Notes: a model not told the origin generated them from the letters alone. DNA of 64,000 nt from Heliocidaris erythrogramma (GCA_025617745.1 CM046873.1:29835410-29899409), one strand, 5' to 3'; numbered from the stretch's first letter, positions 13,401 to 22,071 are shown. A program made the numbers and translations.

Positions 13401-15212
13401 TTAATCTACAGCCATGGGAAAATTTATGAGACCAAGAAAGGCTAGTAATAATGTTTTTTTATAGGAGTCAGGAAATGAAATAACTTACTATCAAGATGAT
13501 TGTTTTGATATGCTATTCATTCAAGGAAGTACAAAGAAAATTAATTTTCTGTCAGTTACATGTGTATTATAACACCCGTATTAAAAGAGATAAGTCTATA
13601 AATAATTTTCTCAATGCCTGTACATTGCCATGGGTACCTTTGAGGATTGCTCACAGCCAGTGTGACTGCTTTTTGCATGGATACATGCATGTGAATGGTG
13701 CAAATCATGGTGGTAGTACTCCCCGGGAGGAAAGAAAATAACATAAAGCGTGGTTATATTTGCTTTCAACATATGAAACTAGAAATATCACTGAAGATGA
13801 TGATTAATACCCCCGCCCTGTGACAACAGCCTTTCTTGACTTTTGGTCGAAAACTGAGGAAGTAGTTCGATCCGCAAGATTTTTCCCTGATTTACTGCCA
13901 TAGATATGCCGTTTCCATGGCAACGCAGCTTCCGACACATCAAAAAAATATGTTGTACACATCTTCCCAGTAAGACCAATGTGTGTACCAAATTTCATGA
14001 CTTTCGGTCAAAAACTGAGGAAGTAGTTCGATCCGCAAGGCGTTTCCTTGATTTTCTGCCATAAATATGCCGTTACCATGGCAACGCAGATTCCGACTCA
14101 TCCGAAAAATATGTCTTGCACATCTTCCCACCAAGACCAATGTGTGTACCAAATTTCATGACTTTCGGTCAAAAACTGAGGAAGTAGTTTGATCCGCAAT
14201 GTGTTTCCTTGATTTTCTGCCATAAATATGCCGTTACCATGGCAACGCAGATTCCGACTTATCCGAAAAATATGTCTTGCACATCTTCCCATCAAGACCA
14301 ATGTGTGTACCAAATTTCATGACTTTCGGTCAAAAACTGAGGAAGTAGTTCGATCCGCAAGGTGTTTCCTTGATTTTCTGCCATAAATATGCCGTTACCA
14401 TGGCAACGCAGATTCCGACTCATCTGAAAAAATGTGTCTTGCACATCTTCCCACCAAGACCAATGTGTGTACCAAATTTCATGACTTTCGGTCAAAAACT
14501 GAGGAAGTAGTTCGGTCCGCAATGTGTTTCCTTGATTTTCTGCCATAAATATGCCGTTACCATGGCAACGCATATTCCGACTCATCCGAAAAATATGTCT
14601 TGCACATCTTCCCATCAAGACCAATGTGTGTACCAAATTTCATGACTTTCGGTCAAAAACTGAGGAAGCAGTTCAATCCGCAAGCCGTTTTCCTTGATTT
14701 TCTGCCATAAATATGCCGTTACCATGGCAACGCAGATTCCGACTCATCCAAAAAATATGTCTTGCACATCTTCCCACCAAGACCAATGTGTGTACCAAAT
14801 TTCATGACTTTCGGTCAAAAACTGAGGAAGTAGTTCGATCCGCAAGATTTGCAACGGACCGACCGACCGCCCAACCATCGACTGATTCCTATATACCCCC
14901 TTCAAACTTCGTTTGGCGGGGGTATAAATATCATATAGTAGCTTTAAGATATGAGTTTCACTTAATCTTTTTCTTTTTCTCCATGATCAGGTCACTCCTA
15001 GGAAGAAATTCAAGTGCCCAGAGTGCACCAGCGTGGAGATGATCTCAGCAGATCTGAATCACATGGTGGAGAGGTCAGAGTGCATCATGGAGTTTGAGAA
15101 AGAATATGGCATGATGCCTCTAAAGACTGTTCAGTTTAGGGCTGACCCAGTGCTGTACAAGGACAATATCCCTGAGGAATTGAAGCGTTACCATACCATA
15201 GGGAGTTTGTAG
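3918..15212 (+). CDS. EXT2: Exostosin-2 (heparan sulfate co-polymerase), 10 coding exons
   Basis: EXT2 pairs with EXT1 in the Golgi and extends heparan sulfate by alternating GlcA and GlcNAc. Coding exons are 3918-4426, 5186-5392, 7059-7251, 8161-8300, 8744-8969, 10341-10524, 11245-11411, 12589-12732, 12970-13098 and 14991-15212. All introns are GT-AG and every phase matches, giving 2,121 nt and 706 residues (vertebrate EXT2 is about 718). Residues 17-38 are a hydrophobic signal anchor after a basic tail, as in a type II Golgi enzyme. The exostosin (GT47) domain spans roughly residues 80-375, with CFDVYRC at 82-88. The GT64 domain spans roughly 430-700, with the metal-binding DDD at 526-528. 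The protein ends in IGSL, as vertebrate EXT2 does. The ATG at 3918 has another directly after it; the first was taken. No frameshift or premature stop was seen, so the gene appears intact. Confidence 0.96.
4455..4720. repeat. GA-rich simple repeats in EXT2 intron 1
   Basis: Interrupted (GA)n tracts, mainly 4463-4530 and 4650-4710. The three overlapping minus-strand frames rich in Ser/Leu/His here are artefacts of this purine bias. The rest of intron 1 shows nothing recognisable. Confidence 0.85.
5186..5392 (+). CDS. EXT2: EXT2 coding exon 2
   Basis: Follows acceptor CTTGTGCAG. Encodes residues 170-238 and part of 239, including [15 protein letters not shown] and the [18 protein letters not shown] stretch of the exostosin family. 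Donor GTGAGT at 5393, phase 2. Confidence 0.95.
5728..6632. mobile_element. 905-bp hAT-like non-autonomous element in EXT2 intron 2
   Basis: Begins TAAGCCTGAGTCGAATCGA and ends with the inverted match TCGATATGACTCGGGCTTA. Inverted similarity (ATCGAATCCCG, CCGGTGCATCGAT) extends about 90 bp inward from both ends. It is flanked by GTTAAAGG (5720-5727) and GTTAAAGT (6633-6640), an 8-bp duplication with one mismatch, the size expected of hAT superfamily insertions. No transposase reading frame is present. Confidence 0.7.
6650..6975 (+). repeat. Dispersed ~330-bp repeat, copy 1 (EXT2 intron 2)
   Basis: Shares order and sequence with 37925-38275 (same strand) and with 20310-20665 and 12750-12945 (opposite strand). 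Landmarks are GATTACATTGTGAAAGAAAC near the start, CATGCACTGTGCACAGAA in the middle and GACATAAAAGGAATGAGAAA near the end. It lacks terminal inverted repeats and a tRNA-like head, so its class is unclear. Confidence 0.7.
7059..7251 (+). CDS. EXT2: EXT2 coding exon 3
   Basis: Acceptor TTCACTTCCAG, donor CAG|GTGAGA, phase 0 at the end. Encodes residues 239-303 ([16 protein letters not shown] to YPHILQ), the less conserved middle of the exostosin domain. Confidence 0.93.
7252..8160. other. EXT2 intron 3
   Basis: AT-rich intron, increasingly T-rich toward the acceptor. No repeat or coding element recognised. Confidence 0.6.
8161..8300 (+). CDS. EXT2: EXT2 coding exon 4
   Basis: Encodes residues 304-349 and part of Arg350, the strongly conserved exostosin core: [20 protein letters not shown] followed by [20 protein letters not shown]. 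Acceptor TTGCTTCAG, donor AAAAG|GTAAAA. Confidence 0.96.
8744..8969 (+). CDS. EXT2: EXT2 coding exon 5
   Basis: Encodes residues 350-425 ([17 protein letters not shown] to [19 protein letters not shown]), the end of the exostosin domain. Acceptor CATCTTGACAG, donor AGA|GTAAGA, phase 0. Confidence 0.95.
9700..10200. repeat. Inverted-repeat element in EXT2 intron 5
   Basis: The left end (ATCGTCTGCTAGCAA, then GGGGGCTGCCATT) is inverted at the right end (AAAATGGCAGCCTCC, then TAGCAGACAAT). The same arms flank 35355-35998, so this is a family. Internally a ~90-bp unit (AACAAAGCGA, then a GGCTATTA-like motif) occurs twice, diverged. Confidence 0.5.
10303..10327. repeat. (TA)n microsatellite before EXT2 exon 6
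   Basis: Alternating TA directly upstream of the exon 6 acceptor. It occupies the place of the polypyrimidine tract, leaving only AAATTTTCAG at the splice site. Confidence 0.8.
10341..10524 (+). CDS. EXT2: EXT2 coding exon 6
   Basis: Encodes residues 426-486 plus one base of Ala487 and begins the GT64 domain: [26 protein letters not shown] and [12 protein letters not shown]. It follows a (TA)n tract and acceptor AAATTTTCAG. Donor CCAG|GTAAGT. Confidence 0.96.
10916..11006. repeat. Duplicated hairpin in EXT2 intron 6
   Basis: The 22-base near-palindrome AAAGCGTATRGCYATACGCTTT, preceded by CTTGTTAAACT, occurs twice about 46 bp apart. Confidence 0.75.
11245..11411 (+). CDS. EXT2: EXT2 coding exon 7 with the DDD motif
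   Basis: Encodes residues 487-542, including [18 protein letters not shown] and AIDDDIIML. The DDD at 526-528 is the GT64 metal/UDP-sugar site. Acceptor TTTCTTTTAG, donor GGG|GTAAGA, phase 0. Confidence 0.96.
12040..12360. repeat. Palindrome-rich patch with 41-bp tandem duplication in EXT2 intron 7
   Basis: Contains GCTAGC runs, GTACCCCGGGGTAC palindromes and TGCATGCATGCA. A ~41-bp unit beginning GGTACCGCGTGGTGCATC is directly repeated at about 12275-12315 and 12316-12356. The 60-80-codon frames here are not genes. Confidence 0.7.
12589..12732 (+). CDS. EXT2: EXT2 coding exon 8
   Basis: Encodes residues 543-590: [20 protein letters not shown], then KWKYESEW and [12 protein letters not shown]. 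These are highly conserved GT64 segments. Acceptor TGATACAG, donor AAG|GTAAGT, phase 0 at both ends. Confidence 0.96.
12750..12945 (-). repeat. Dispersed ~330-bp repeat, partial copy (EXT2 intron 8)
   Basis: Matches the reverse complement of the family at 6650-6975, with CCCATTTCTGTATGCAT and the terminal CACAGTGTAATCGCATGAC. It almost fills the 237-bp intron. Confidence 0.55.
12970..13098 (+). CDS. EXT2: EXT2 coding exon 9
   Basis: Encodes residues 591-633: [10 protein letters not shown], then [19 protein letters not shown], a GT64 catalytic-core segment. Phase 0 at both ends; donor AAG|GTAGGA. Confidence 0.96.
13186..13328. mobile_element. Short palindromic MITE in EXT2 intron 9
   Basis: About 143 bp with ends CTGGGGAGCGTTTCATCAAG and CTTCATGAAACGCTCCCCTG, a 19-20-bp terminal inverted repeat with one or two mismatches. 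No clear target duplication. The termini resemble hAT-type MITEs of other animals (recalled, not searched). Confidence 0.6.
13345..13415 (+). repeat. SINE body fragment in EXT2 intron 9
   Basis: GTCCTTTTGCAAGACGTTAA matches the SINE body also seen at 28160 (+) and about 58345 (-). The tRNA-like head is largely degenerate. Confidence 0.45.
13805..14936. repeat. 161-bp tandem array with X-box motifs, inside a TIR-bounded element
   Basis: About six and a half units of 161-162 bp (landmark CATGACTTTCGGTCAAAAAC at 13996, 14157, 14318, 14480, 14641 and 14803). The array is bracketed by AATACCCCCGCC on the left and GGCGGGGGTATA on the right, which suggests one transposon-like element. Each unit holds GTTACCATGGCAAC (first copy GTTTCC...), matching the RFX X-box consensus GTNRCC(N0-3)RGYAAC. 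Minus-strand frames of 64-114 codons across the array only reflect its periodicity. It lies wholly inside EXT2 intron 9. Confidence 0.85.
14991..15212 (+). CDS. EXT2: EXT2 terminal coding exon 10
   Basis: Encodes residues 634-706 and [15 protein letters not shown], then [27 protein letters not shown] and the terminal IGSL. The 3' half is the source of the tandem copies that follow immediately. Confidence 0.95.
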   Translation, partial: VTPRKKFKCPECTSVEMISADLNHMVERSECIMEFEKEYGMMPLKTVQFRADPVLYKDNIPEELKRYHTIGSL

Positions 15213-15760
15213 GGCCGAACTTGTGTTGTACAAGGAATGTAGTTGCTCTTTACAAGGGATATGGCATGATTCCTCTAAAGATTGTTCAGTTTCGGGCTGA
15301 CCCAGTGCTGTACAAGGACAATATCCCTGAGGAATTGAAGCGTTACCATACCATAGGGAGTTTGTAGGGCCGAACTTGTGTTGTACAAGGAATGTAGTTG
15401 CTCTTTACAAGGGATATGGCATGATTCCTCTAAAGATTGTTCAGTTTCGGGCAGACCCAGTGCTGTACAATTCCAATATACCTGAGGAATTGAAGCGTTA
15501 CCATGCAATAGGGGGCTTGTAAAGTCTGTTGCACTTTTGCAACGAGGACAGTATCCTTGAGGAATTTAAGCGTTACTATACCATTGGGAGCTTGTAGGTA
15601 CATTTTGGGACTCACCCTACAAGGACAATCTCCTGGAGAACTTAAACATAGTCATGCAGGTTGAACCATTGAAAATCGGTTTAGGGTTGACCCTTTGAAA
15701 TGCGAGGACAACTCATTTGCAAGAGTGAAGCAATAATGTCCCATTAGGGGTTTTTAAAAA
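15213..15760 (+). pseudogene. Tandem decayed copies of the EXT2 C-terminal coding segment
   Basis: The segment starting TATGGCATGATGCC in EXT2 exon 10 (15105) recurs at 15260 and 15415, exactly 155 bp apart. Copies 2 and 3 still read [18 protein letters not shown] through to a TAG/TAA with few changes. A partial fourth copy (about 15545-15598) ends in IGSL and TAG. Fragments near 15618-15655 and 15682-15755 retain recognisable but decayed pieces. Copy 1 is the functional gene end; the rest lie in its 3' UTR or flank. Confidence 0.85.
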
Positions 15761-15829
15761 CTGGAGAGGATTATCCAGATATTTGGATGTGATATATATA
15801 GAGGATGTCAAAGTCAATGTGGATTGATG

Positions 15830-16012
15830 AGCATTGTGAGTGTCTGCAAAAAGCGCCTGGCTGGAATGCTCCCCAGGGAGTGGAGAATGTGCATTCATTG
15901 TGTGCACGCAAGCCATGAATCGAATGACCGGGGTAATAATATGTGTGTAAGGCACTTAGAGACATCATAGATGTATTAGGCGCTATACAAATCCAGAATA
16001 TTCTATTATCAT
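15830..16012 (+). repeat. SINE 3' part
   Basis: Matches the reverse complement of the SINE at 58090-58440: AATGCTCCCCAGGGAGTGG, then TGACCRGGGTAATAATAT, then GACATCATAGATGTATTAGG. The tRNA-like head is missing. Confidence 0.75.
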
Positions 16013-18690
16013 TTAAGACAGGACCCAGCTAATTTCTGCAAGCGCTGAGAAAATTTTTAACATCATTACTCACTTTGGGTAAAGGGTTAAAGATTTATTT
16101 ATATGTGTTTATACATGTATTTATGATAATACGTCCGATTTCCATATTTTGTCACTCATTGGACATAACTGACAAAATTGCATTTTATTTCTTGTATTCC
16201 ATTTCTTTCTTGGAAATACATGTGTACATACATGTCTATGATCTAGCAACAAAGAAGTATGATTTTTGCTGGTTATTAAGACCCTTCGGGTGCTTTGGGG
16301 ATACAGGGAGACTTGGAGAACAATTAAAAAATGATAATCATTGAGGTCGCAGATCATCCACATCTGCAGATGCATCAAAAAGGTAACAATTTTAACAAAT
16401 CCATGATCTTGAAGTTTTAAAAAAATGGAAATTTTTGTGGTAATTTTTATGAATTAACCAAGTCTTTAATAATCTTGGGTACATTAGGTTGACATATTTT
16501 TTGTAACAATGCTGTATGTGTATTTACGTTTGGATGTATAAACCAAGAAGTTTTAACATCCGAGACATGACACATTCAATAGGATGTCTCAGTTACAAGA
16601 CAAAGTGTTTATTTTTGGAATAATGGTGCTGCACGTACATGTAACTTTGTGGTTGCATGAAATAATAGTGTAAATTATCAGTCGGCTGTAAAGGCACGGT
16701 GTAAATGTAACGTATATCATCGACTAATTCTTGCGATAACTGACTGATCATAAACAAAACTAATAACATATTAAGACTGTACATTGCATGTAATAAGGCT
16801 TCCCATACGTGTACATGTACATGTATTTATGGCTGATGCCAAAACCTGGCAATAAATAAGTGAAGTCTTGGAGATATTGAGACATGTAATTACAACTTTT
16901 AATATATGTGTCTGATCTTGTAGATGTCTAGACATATATTTGAAAAGTGTAGAGATGATTAATCATTCCTCGCATGTTCTCTCTTACATGATTTCATCCC
17001 TCTGAAAGCTGATAAAAATACAGATTTACAGAAATTGGTGATCGGCAAGGGGCCCATATTGGAGGAAAAATGTATTTTTCAAGAAACTCATGAAAACTCA
17101 CAAAATGTGGAAGAATGTGTGAAAAGAAATAATCAACCTTCTTGCTTTACAACTCATTCCTCTCACTATTAAATTCTCTTCAGAGGAAATTCCTGTTGCA
17201 AAGTAGTATTTTAACAAGTATCGTATGTTATAAAAACATTGTCCTATCCCGTCTTTTCTAATGTTTTACAATTTGGCATTGATCATGTACATGTAGGCTT
17301 TGTTAGAACAAGATTTACTATTATATCAATCAAAATGTTGTAATTCTTTAGTTCAGCAAGGTGTACAAGGTGTATGTATTCGGGGAAAACACCCTAAAGA
17401 ATACTAACAAATTAAAAATGCAAACTTACATGCTTTGTGTTTATAATAAAATCTTTATTTATTACATTGTATTTCATGCTGTATACTCTTTGTTTATCGT
17501 TTTTAAAGAAATTTACCCACAAAAATGTAGCTGCACAAATTACAGCCTGCTGTGATCAAAAGCTCACATACTTGTACACAAATACTGAATATGCAATAAT
17601 CTCACGATAAAAGCATGCCTTGTAATTATTGCATAGATCATTCAGGGTAATACAACTGCGTTTGGAAATTGAGGACACACAATTTACCAAAGACAAGTCA
17701 AATTGTTGTTACATGTAACAAGATTTTTTAGAACTTCTTGATCAATAATTAAAGCGTTTCTGACACCTGCATATTTCCCAAGGTACATGATCCCACATAT
17801 GGAAGACAAGTTACTTTTCATCAAAAACTCTTACACTTCAGTCGCAGATCTAGATGTATTCAATGATTTGCACAAGTTTCTGAAGGAAGGTATAATACAA
17901 CTGTATGAAAAAAAGAACTATTTCTAAAGTTTATGTAGCCCCTTAAACTCATTTTTTAAAGATTTAATAACTGTAAAGGAAGGAAGAAAGAAAGAAAGAA
18001 AACCAGTTGAATGCTCCAAAATCTAACTTAATCCAACTTGTAAAAATTAAGTTAAAATGACAAATTTCTGGCATGCTTAAGAGTACTTATCGGCAGGTTT
18101 TTTTTTTGTTCACAATTTGAAAATCCTCAAGTGACTGGCTATATTCAAGAATCCTTTGTATATATGTACATCAACATCTGTAGATATATGACATGAAATA
18201 GCTTCCCTGCAAAGTTTTCTGCTTCTGGTACACAAGGCATATGATATGAAATTGGTATTTTTATATGTAAGTAATTGCAATGATGTCCAAGGCTGATAAA
18301 GAACACATAAATAGGGGATTCAACATTTGCTCCAAACTTTATCAAGGACAAAATATAATGGCTTGTGCTATGTTTGGGCATTTCTATTTCAAATTTAATT
18401 CAAGGTTGTGGTAATTTGAATAGTGTTGGTACCAAGACTAAGTAAAGCTCAAGAATTTAACTAGTGTTGGAAACTGACTGTGAGGCCAGAGCATGCATTG
18501 TGCAATCTATAACTGACAAGTCAAGCAGACATTATTTGAGGGGTTCATAACCCTTTGTTACATTTAAAGGTACAATACACATCCTTCTATATTAGCCTGG
18601 CCGGCTGTACACCATGACCTCCTCCCGTTGTACACTCATACAGACATACACAGATTTTGGGGCAAAATAACCTGTGTTTTCATCAACATA
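16013..18690. other. AT-rich intergenic interval between convergent genes
   Basis: Lies between EXT2 (+) and the acetyltransferase (-). An AATAAA at 16851-16856 and another near 17445 are possible distal polyadenylation signals for EXT2. No coding segment recognised; the 60-90-codon frames lack family features. Confidence 0.5.
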
Positions 18691-18694
18691 TTGC

Positions 18695-18880
18695 TCTTAC
18701 AGTATCAAACTGCCCCCCATCCCCCGACCATGGAATACAGCCTAGTCCTTTCCATGATTTCTTGCATCCACCCATACTTAAACTTCTATTAAGTGTGCCA
18801 AATATCTTCTGAAAGGGGATCTCTGGGTCTTCGTCAGCAAATATTGGCAACTTCTTCCAAATATCCTCCATACATATGAA
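18695..18880 (-). pseudogene. Decayed copy 3 of the acetyltransferase terminal exon
   Basis: The minus strand from 18871 reads MEDIWKKLPIFADEDPEIP then FQKIFGTLNRSL. This aligns with MEQIGERVRMYTKGDPGMP then LQKMFGTLGSDL at the end of the acetyltransferase gene. Only the terminal ~35 residues are recognisable. Confidence 0.7.
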
Positions 18881-18929
18881 CTTGTGGAGGGTATGACTCG
18901 TTACATCGATTCATTTTCGAAACATGATG

Positions 18930-19065
18930 TACCAGTCTGACAAATTATTGATGCACCATGACCAAAGGTTGCTTCCTAGAGGGCCACACATCTTCTGGCC
19001 ACACCTTCGTTTTTCTTGTTGAAAATTATATGGACCCTCTCTTCAATTTCCTCTCTCCGTAAACA
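18930..19065 (-). pseudogene. Decayed copy 2 of the acetyltransferase terminal exon
   Basis: On the minus strand, GAAGAGAGGGTCCATAT and CAGAAGATGTGTGGCCCTCT match GGGGAGAGGGTGAGGATGT and CAGAAGATGTTTGGTACCCT of the intact exon. The adjacent 3'-UTR motif ACCAGTCTG is copied too, so the repeat unit (~190 bp) includes UTR sequence. The frame is broken. Confidence 0.7.
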
Positions 19066-19158
19066 CTCGAGCAACAACTCGTGTCATGTACATCTCATAA
19101 AATAGCTTTGCTTTGGAATTATGGAGCACCAGTCTGGACAACAATCATGAGGTATATA

Positions 19159-19463
19159 TCATGACCCCAGGTCACTTCCTAGGGTACCAAACATCTTCTG
19201 TAGGGGCATCCCAGGGTCCCCCTTGGTATACATCCTCACCCTCTCCCCGATCTGCTCCATCTTCAAGTCCGTGGTGAGTATCCTTGTGAAAGAAGGGTTG
19301 GAGACCGGAGAGTCGATGTAAACCGTCTGCTCCGGGATGTTGTTCAAGAGCGCCAGGAGGACAACCTGGGCCACGGCGGTGTGCTGGCAGTACAACGGGG
19401 CTATGCGGTACTTCTTGGACAGGTTCAACTGCCGTAGGACTCCGTAACCCATGACGTTGTCAT
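19159..19463 (-). CDS. Acetyltransferase exon 3
   Basis: Begins after acceptor CACCTTCCAG and ends with TGA. Encodes residues 219-319: NDNVMGYGVLRQL, YRIAPLYCQHTAVAQVVLLA and FGTLGSDLGS. Confidence 0.88.
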
Positions 19464-21170
19464 CTGGAAGGTGTATGGACATGATACGTCATGCTGTAAA
19501 TAATTTTACGTTATAGTTTGTGCATTTCATATTTTTTATACATCATACATAATTTACACTACTTAGAATGGGCAAGGTTGAAGAGATCAGACGAAAAGAG
19601 TGAGGTAGAACAGCCATCGTAATTATTTCACACAATATGCAGAATATCGCTGCTATGTTAGGCATTTTAAGCAAGGTTGTGAGGGAGTATTGCATGAAAA
19701 GCTAAGATGCTTTTGTGAATAAAAACACATATTTATGGTAAGGTACACAAAATTATTGATTCTTCTGCTTATTTCAGTTGGTTGATGAGGTCGTCAAGGG
19801 AAAATGTTACCTTAACCTGTTGGGTACGATTTGACTTTGGTATAACATGCATTTCCCATATCTTGGGCTTCGTATCCAACGGGTGAATTCCCTCCTTCCC
19901 CAAGGCTTCATACAGGAACCATCCAATTCTTGCAGATAATGGTTTAACTTACTTTCACTGAGGGCATAGGAGTGGCCAGCAGGGGGCTCTATGTTTGCCC
20001 AGCGATACAAGAACTTCATCCTCTGAAGATCAAAGAGGTCTTCGTCAAAGTAGGCCACCTTGCTGAATGGCATCTCTGTGATCCGCCTCACGATCTTGGT
20101 TGACTGCGCTTCCGGTAATAATGACACACCCACCCCTGTACAAAAAAAATAAGCGAAATCAGTCATGCATCACAGATAGATAGATAAATAGATAAATGGT
20201 TTACTGATACAAACCAAATTGTGATGATATTACCATGATCAAATTGCATCCCATTAACGGTAATTAGCGTCTACAAAAATAGCACAGTTCAAATTATATT
20301 TTGCACCTATGTAAGGTTGAGTTTTAGGAAAGGTGAAAACTGATTTATGAGCTTTCTCATTCCTTTTATGTTAGTTTGGAAGAACAGTAGAAATGTCATC
20401 TCAAAGGATTGCTCTTTAAATGGCCTTATATATGAAATATGATGAGAAATACCTGGAGTGTTCGGGCTGAACATTCATGCCACATGAGTGTACAGTCCCA
20501 TACACCCATTTCTGTGTGCAGTGCATGTGTTCTTCAATTTTCTATCCTTTTCATGATTCCAAAACCTCATGGTGTACACCAATTCTTATGTAGACATTTG
20601 AAATATCTCAAATATTTCGAAGATGGTCAACCAACAGCACCATATAATGAGGGTACCACTTGACCACTAGCATTTCTCTGTGATTTTCAGACATCTACCT
20701 TTGTAACAACCAGATCTCCATGCTTCCTGGAAACCAAGTTGGCCACACTTCTCCGCTTCAGAGGCGTCCACCTCAATGCCAATGTTCCTGTCCCCCAGGT
20801 GTTCCATTGCTGCCATCCAGAGGGCCTCTTCTACCCCCTTGTCCTTCGCTTGCTCACCAGCATGGCAAAAGCCTATAAACCCCATCTTCTCCGTCCACCT
20901 CACTGCACCTATCGTCCCGACGATATCTCCAGCGTTGTCCAGGGCGACGAAGAAGCCGTTGGGGTCGACACTGTGAAAGAGTTTCAAGTCCTCATTAGTA
21001 AGTCTGCTGCCCTCTGCAGTCTGACTGTTGGCAAGGCTTGCAGATTCCTTTTCGTGTAGTTGGCGAACTTTAAACCCATCGTAAGTGGTGGAAGAAAGAC
21101 ATCTCCTAGTTATTCTCGCTATGTTCTTTCCTGCTAGATGCCTTGTTAGTTCCTTTGCTAAACACGCCAT
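19159..21170 (-). CDS. GNAT-family N-acetyltransferase with YitH/HolE-like C-terminal domain, 3 exons
   Basis: Exons on the minus strand are 21170-20699, 20135-19953 and 19463-19159, all GT-AG with matching phases, giving 319 residues. Residues 1-30 are basic and Ser/Thr-rich, possibly a mitochondrial presequence (inference). Residues 33-156 are a GNAT fold: FFVALDNAGDIVGTIGAV (73-90) is the central strand pair and VDASEAEKCGQLGF (134-147) the typical C-terminal motif. The usual R/QxxGxG/A acetyl-CoA loop is poorly kept (KDKGVE, 109-114). Residues 180-310 (YFDEDLFDLQRMKFLYRW, GYGVLR, IAPLYC) resemble the second domain of YitH/HolE-type acetyltransferases (Acetyltransf_18). The family acylates small amines; the substrate here is unknown. 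It converges with EXT2 and its terminal exon is tandemly duplicated downstream. Confidence 0.85.
19953..20135 (-). CDS. Acetyltransferase exon 2
   Basis: Begins after acceptor TTTTTTTTGTACAG and ends at GAAA|GTAAGT. Encodes residues 158-218, including YFDEDLFDLQRMKFLYRW and the start of the C-terminal domain (HSYALSE). Confidence 0.85.
20310..20665 (-). repeat. Dispersed ~330-bp repeat, copy 3 (acetyltransferase intron 1)
   Basis: Reverse-complement copy of the family at 6650 and 37925: GAGCTTTCTCATTCCTTTTA at its left end, CCCATTTCTGTGTGCAGTG in the middle, CTTATGTAGACAT and CAACAGCACCATATAATGAG toward the right. It fills most of the intron. Confidence 0.65.
20699..21170 (-). CDS. Acetyltransferase exon 1
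   Basis: Encodes residues 1-157 plus one base, the whole GNAT domain. The frame stays open to a stop at 20667 only by reading into the intron. The donor AAAG|GTAGAT at 20698 is used because it joins in phase to the next conserved exon. Confidence 0.85.
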
Positions 21171-22071
21171 CTAGGATAAAAATAAAGTCATAATTGCAAA
21201 CGGGTCATTGGTAATAAACTAACAACACATCAACCATGTTGGAGCACTTCAGCAAGGTTATCTCAGGATGGGAGTACTCATCAAACATATAAGTTTACAA
21301 CATAATACACTCACATAACTCCGCACGTGTGAACTTGGGTGCAATCAACCTTCTTAAGTGGGGTAAAAACACTAGAATAATCAGGACAAATCATTGGGAA
21401 AATATTTCCTTCTTACATTGTAGAATGTTGAAGAATCTTCCTTCAACTAGGACTCTGTCATGTTGATCAAGTCTGTTTTAGGCCAGTGATCTTGCTCCTT
21501 TCAGACCACACACGAGAATGAGAACACAAAACTCAGCCTATTAAAGCAGTTCTGGCAGCACCAATGTACAGTGTGCCAGATTATGTGAAAATAACCTCGC
21601 CATCTCGTGCAATACAGATCTATTTGAGTGTATGACCATGATGACAAATGCTCCCTCAACAACTGCTTTGCTTTCCTTTTTGACTACAAGCCATGCTAAC
21701 TAAATGCCTAACTTCAATTTTCAGCCCTGGACCTTACATGTATGAGTGTGTATATAGTCCCACACCTTACGTGTCATAGCAACCGACTCCTTTAATTGAG
21801 TGCATTAACAGAGAGACACAACTACAAATAATTCAGTCATTCTTCAGTGAAGCTGATGCCTGACTGACTCCAGGGAGCGCCGCCGTCAAAGGTATACATG
21901 TATATACTACGGTGTTTGGAGGTTTTTTTTCTCAGAAACTACACATTCAAATGATCAGATTTTTTTCAGATCTTGTTGAAAATACTGTACAAGTATCAAA
22001 AATCATGTCATCCATGAATTTATTATTCAGTACTGCTCAAATGACTTTTCAGTTAAAAGACTCCCATGACA
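21171..22071. other. Upstream of the acetyltransferase gene
   Basis: Should hold the promoter and 5' leader of the minus-strand acetyltransferase, but no TATA box or clear first-exon donor was identified. No repeats stand out. Confidence 0.4.

Noticed and set aside
13788-14636. Five successive similar minus-strand frames suggesting a gene family
   Set aside because: They are the same 161-bp non-coding tandem unit read repeatedly; nothing protein-like in them.
15275-15615. Minus-strand frames of 61-77 codons behind EXT2
   Set aside because: Antisense shadows of the duplicated EXT2 tail.
20739-21059. Plus-strand frames of 66 and 106 codons
   Set aside because: Antisense to acetyltransferase exon 1, whose minus-strand frame has domain support and spliced partners.
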